64,000 nt of DNA, taken from an uncultured Christensenella sp. (GTDB lineage Bacteria > Bacillota > Clostridia > Christensenellales > Borkfalkiaceae). Positions 61,208 to 64,000 of the stretch are shown in pieces (position 1 is the first letter of the stretch; every line of letters begins with the position of its first letter). Where the stretch lies: positions 1 through 64,000 of the forward strand of contig CAJUET010000001.1 of the NCBI GenBank assembly GCA_910585595.1, read 5' to 3'. A program made the position numbers and the translations under genes. The notes below the pieces were generated by a model. It had not been told where the DNA came from and searched no databases. It saw nothing but the letters and a program-made list of their open reading frames with translations.

Positions 61208-61944
61208 GATATAAGCCCCCAAATTGCAGGTATAGGCATTCCGAAAATCGTGCCCCACAGCGCCATGATCGGGAATCCGAATATTTTCGTCGCAAATTTC
61301 ATGATCCAACCCAAAATATTTAAGCTGTTCATGATGACATAACCCGTTTCTCCGATGACTCCTATCCCGAGATAATCGGTAAAGATACGGCAGAGAAAGC
61401 TCTCTACGATGAGAAACAACAGGATATAGTAGCCGTATTTCCGTAAAAACTGATAGACCTTTCCGTGCTTCTTGCTGACAGCCTCTACGATTCGAAACCC
61501 GTCGAGCGGATAGAGCGGCAGAAGATTGAACACACAGAACGAAAGATTGAACGCGAACAGAGAAAACGTTAAAGCCTTTAAAAACTCGTTCAATACAGGA
61601 ACGTTCACATAGTTGATCACTACCAAATAGAGCGGATACAACAGAAACGCCATGAGGTAGTTCATAATAACGCCTGCGCTTGCAGTGAATGCCAAGCCCC
61701 TGCGGTAATGTTTAAAATTATCGGGATTGATCGGAACAGGTTTTGCCCAACCGAACCCAACGAGCGTAAAGCATACAAGCCCTATGGGATCGAAATGCCT
61801 TAAAGGATTGAGCGAAAGTCGTTTATTCCATTTCGGCGTGGGATCGCCCGAACGGTATGCGGCAAATGCATGTGCAAATTCGTGAAACGTCAACACAATC
61901 GTAACGGCTATAAAATTGGCGATCAATCCTAAAAAAGTATTCAA
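61201..61944 (-). CDS. Site-2 protease family membrane metallopeptidase (M50)
   Basis: TTG 61944 with GAGG 7 bases upstream starts a 247-residue multi-pass protein. The zinc site is HEFAHAF near residue 21 and the third ligand is Asp in LLPLYPLDGFRI. M50 members cut transmembrane regulatory proteins; this short type commonly sits upstream of scpAB in Firmicutes. Its natural substrate is unknown. Confidence 0.93.
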   Translation of the reverse strand: MNTFLGLIANFIAVTIVLTFHEFAHAFAAYRSGDPTPKWNKRLSLNPLRHFDPIGLVCFTLVGFGWAKPVPINPDNFKHYRRGLAFTASAGVIMNYLMAFLLYPLYLVVINYVNVPVLNEFLKALTFSLFAFNLSFCVFNLLPLYPLDGFRIVEAVSKKHGKVYQFLRKYGYYILLFLIVESFLCRIFTDYLGIGVIGETGYVIMNSLNILGWIMKFATKIFGFPIMALWGTIFGMPIPAIWGLISW

Positions 61945-61962
61945 ATAATTACCTCGCTCTAT

Positions 61963-61991
61963 ATTATAGCTTGTTGAATAGAATTTGACAA
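61963..61991 (-). promoter_or_regulatory. Promoter of the M50-scpA-scpB unit
   Basis: On the minus strand TTGTCA (61991-61986) and TATAAT (61968-61963) are 17 bases apart. The start would be near 61956. Confidence 0.75.
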
Positions 61992-62011
61992 GCGTTCAAG
62001 CCCGCCTCTAT

Positions 62012-63325
62012 TCACTTTTCTGATTGCGGAAGAACGTCATTTCTTATCAAATCGTCATACGTTTGGGGTTTTACAAGATATTTTGCTTTTTTATCCTTGA
62101 TGAGAACAACAGGCGGAACGAGATTGCGGTTATAATTGCTTGCCATGGAATAGTGGTATGCTCCCGTTGAAAAAACCGCAAGTATATCACCGCTCTTTGC
62201 AGCGGGAAGGTTAAAACCTTCTCCGATGAGATCCCCGCTCTCACAGCACTTGCCTGCGATCGATACAACTTCCGTAGCTTCTTCGTTGGCGCGGTTTGCA
62301 AGTACCGCTTCGTATTTGGAACCGTAAAGACAGTAGCGCGGACTTTCGAACATCCCCCCGTCAACCGCAAGATATTTTTTGATTCCCTTGATCTCTTTAA
62401 TCGCGCCCACCGTATAGAGCGTAATTCCCGCCTCGCCCACGATCGAACGCCCGGGTTCGATGCAGAGATACGGACGTTTCAAATTCCGATTTACACACGC
62501 CGATTTAACTGCGTCGATAAGAGATTTAAAGAAGTCGGCGTAATCAGAAAAACTCAAGTCAGGATCATCTTTAGTATAGCGGATTCCGTATCCTCCGCCA
62601 AGGTTTAGAACTTCCGCTTCAAAGTCAAGTTCCTTTAAATCGGCTAGGAACGAAAAACATTTCTCCGCCGCAAGAACGAAACTCTGCTTTTCGAAGATCT
62701 GCGAGCCGATATGACAATGAAATCCCTTTAAACACAGGTTGGTTTTTGTAAGTAAATTTTTAACGGTTTCTTTGGCAGAACCATCTGCAACTGAGAAGCC
62801 GAATTTCGAATCGGGCGTTGCAGTTTGAACGAAGGAGTGCGTGTGCGCCTCTACGCCAGGGTTGATACGAAGTAAAATATTCTGAACCTTACCTGCCTCT
62901 TGAGCAAGATTATTCAAAATATCCGCTTCATAAAGAGAATCAACGACGATCCACCCTACGTTGCTTTTGACGGCAAGCGTAAGCTCGTCTTTTAACTTGT
63001 TATTGCCGTGCATCATTATTTTTTCGGGGGGAAAACCCGCTGTCAATGCCGTATAAAGTTCTCCGCCCGATACGACATCCGCACCCAACCCCTCGCTCTT
63101 TGCAATCGCGTACATTCCCATACAGGAAAACGCCTTTGAAGCATACAGGACGAGTCCATTCCCGTCATATTCATTTTGCAGAGTTTCCCGATAAACGCGC
63201 ATCATATTTCGTATATGATTCTCATCATATACATAGAGCGGCGTTCCGAATTTTTTGGCAAGCTCCACCGTATCTGCGCCGCCGATTTCAAGCCGACCTT
63301 TTTCGTTGATTTTTCTTTCGAACAT
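62012..63325 (-). CDS. lysA: Diaminopimelate decarboxylase
   Basis: The 437-residue fold-III PLP enzyme has the cofactor lysine in LYASKAFSC, GFHCHIGSQI, LNLGGGYGIRY, EPGRSIVGEAG and the active-site Cys in GKCCESGDLIGEG. It makes lysine from meso-diaminopimelate. The start follows AGAGGATGCT. It has its own promoter. Confidence 0.96.
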   Translation of the reverse strand: MFERKINEKGRLEIGGADTVELAKKFGTPLYVYDENHIRNMMRVYRETLQNEYDGNGLVLYASKAFSCMGMYAIAKSEGLGADVVSGGELYTALTAGFPPEKIMMHGNNKLKDELTLAVKSNVGWIVVDSLYEADILNNLAQEAGKVQNILLRINPGVEAHTHSFVQTATPDSKFGFSVADGSAKETVKNLLTKTNLCLKGFHCHIGSQIFEKQSFVLAAEKCFSFLADLKELDFEAEVLNLGGGYGIRYTKDDPDLSFSDYADFFKSLIDAVKSACVNRNLKRPYLCIEPGRSIVGEAGITLYTVGAIKEIKGIKKYLAVDGGMFESPRYCLYGSKYEAVLANRANEEATEVVSIAGKCCESGDLIGEGFNLPAAKSGDILAVFSTGAYHYSMASNYNRNLVPPVVLIKDKKAKYLVKPQTYDDLIRNDVLPQSEK

Positions 63326-63351
63326 AGCATCCTCTTAATAAATTATCAAAT

Positions 63352-63380
63352 ATTATAACATTTATATATTCTTCCGTCAA
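63352..63380 (-). promoter_or_regulatory. lysA promoter
   Basis: On the minus strand TTGACG (63380-63375) and TATAAT (63357-63352) are 17 bases apart, with the start near 63345. Confidence 0.85.
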
Positions 63381-63422
63381 GAAAAATCAGACATAGCATA
63401 CTTTAAAATAAATGCTATGTCT
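63381..63422 (-). terminator. Terminator after the second carboxypeptidase gene
   Basis: An 11-bp perfect stem (AGACATAGCAT/ATGCTATGTCT) is followed on the minus strand by GATTTTTC. It ends the incoming gene just before the lysA promoter. Confidence 0.8.
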
Positions 63423-63456
63423 AACATAATACTATGATAATTTATAAGAATTGCCT

Positions 63457-64000
63457 TTAATTCCAATTTCTTGCGCCTTCGCGTAGCGAATCCCACCAAC
63501 TATAACGCGCCGCCTCTTCTTTTGCAATCAGGTTTGTGCGTGCAATTTCCACGCCGTCCCGATATAACACTGCCTCGCCGAGAATCGCTCCCGCAACCAA
63601 TGGCGCCGTAACTTTTTCGGGGAAATGATATTCCGCATTTATTCCGCCGTCCTCTCCCTTTTTGCAGAAAGCCGAAAGCGTTCCCTCTGCGACAAGATCA
63701 ACTTCCTTGATTTTACTTCCCTGCACGTTCACTTTTCCGACGGATTGCCCAACTTCCAGAAAAGGTTTTGTTTCATAGGAGTTAAAGGCGTAATCGAAAA
63801 GTTCTGTGATCGTCTTGTTTCTGCTCTTGGAGGAATCTGCGCCGATTACAACAGAGACGATGCGTGTATCGCCTCTTTTTGCGGTTGCGGCAAGGCAAAA
63901 TCCCGCTTCATTCGTGAAGCCCGTCTTTCCGCCGTCGCAGCCGACATAACTGCGGATAAGTTTATTCGTATTTGTGATACTCGTCGTTCTTCCGTCCGGG
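63457..64000 (-). CDS. D-alanyl-D-alanine carboxypeptidase, 3' part (5' end outside window)
   Basis: Reading to the right edge shows an open frame of 181 codons, so the gene continues beyond the window. The visible part has the third S11 motif KTG in DGGKTGFTNEAGFC, then AATAKRGDTRIVSVVIGADSSKSR and the C-terminal PBP5-type beta domain. It ends in an amphipathic segment (YSWWDSLREGARNW) that may anchor the protein in the membrane. It is a paralogue of the gene at 57774. SxxK and SGN lie outside the window. Confidence 0.85.
   Translation of the reverse strand, partial: PDGRTTSITNTNKLIRSYVGCDGGKTGFTNEAGFCLAATAKRGDTRIVSVVIGADSSKSRNKTITELFDYAFNSYETKPFLEVGQSVGKVNVQGSKIKEVDLVAEGTLSAFCKKGEDGGINAEYHFPEKVTAPLVAGAILGEAVLYRDGVEIARTNLIAKEEAARYSWWDSLREGARNWN

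Overview
The window looks like a chromosomal segment of a Bacillota member of class Clostridia, of moderate GC. The evidence is an IspH-ribosomal protein S1 fusion, a glgC/glgD glycogen operon, a Spo0A-family regulator, YlmC/YmxH and GerW/YtfJ sporulation-linked proteins, a Gram-positive LexA with a GAAC-N4-GTTT operator, ScpA/ScpB, and sigma-A-type promoters that nearly all have exactly 17-bp spacers. No phage, insertion sequence or CRISPR array is visible. An uncultured gut clostridial lineage is plausible, but that is inference.

Layout: (1) 1-536, end of an unknown protein. (2) 738-6997, an envelope cluster: degenerate GGDEF/EAL membrane protein, membrane-anchored WLEG protein, SipW-cognate (TasA/camelysin-like) secreted protein, two SipW-type signal peptidases and a membrane-anchored McrB/MoxR-like AAA+ ATPase. 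This is the best candidate for an undescribed system. (3) 7051-25932, mostly housekeeping: ylmC, a DnaD protein ending in a DnaI/DnaC zinc module, sbcDC, a nucleophile-less alpha/beta hydrolase, lepB, ACT/UPF0210 pair, pepF, dnaB, sua5, a phosphatase, rpiB, DUF1538 plus a P-II-like protein, and an S51 peptidase. (4) 25935-27734, tRNA-Leu, a Spo0A-like regulator without the phosphoacceptor Asp, tRNA-Trp and rnhA. (5) 27793-33926, a VTT membrane protein and a biotin-dependent Na+-pumping decarboxylase operon. (6) 33942-41322, HI0933-type flavoprotein, AroH-Cmk fusion, plsC, ispH-rpsA, htpG and csp. (7) 41418-53148, murC, then the glycogen operon glgB-C-D-A-P plus a GH13 enzyme. (8) 53454-56999, a tyrosine recombinase, hflX, a Cys-rich miniprotein divergent from lexA, and an unknown protein. 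(9) 57036-64000, minus strand: rluB, dacF, gerW, DUF2953, scpB, scpA, an M50 protease, lysA and the 3' part of a second D,D-carboxypeptidase.

The glycogen genes form a complete synthesis and breakdown pathway behind one strong promoter. The decarboxylase operon supplies a biotin carrier, Na+ pump subunits and two carboxyltransferase-type proteins. Several genes have lost residues normally needed for activity or signalling (EAL, Spo0A receiver, hydrolase nucleophile, SbcC hook). Two or three promoters place the predicted transcript start at or next to the start codon, which suggests leaderless mRNAs.
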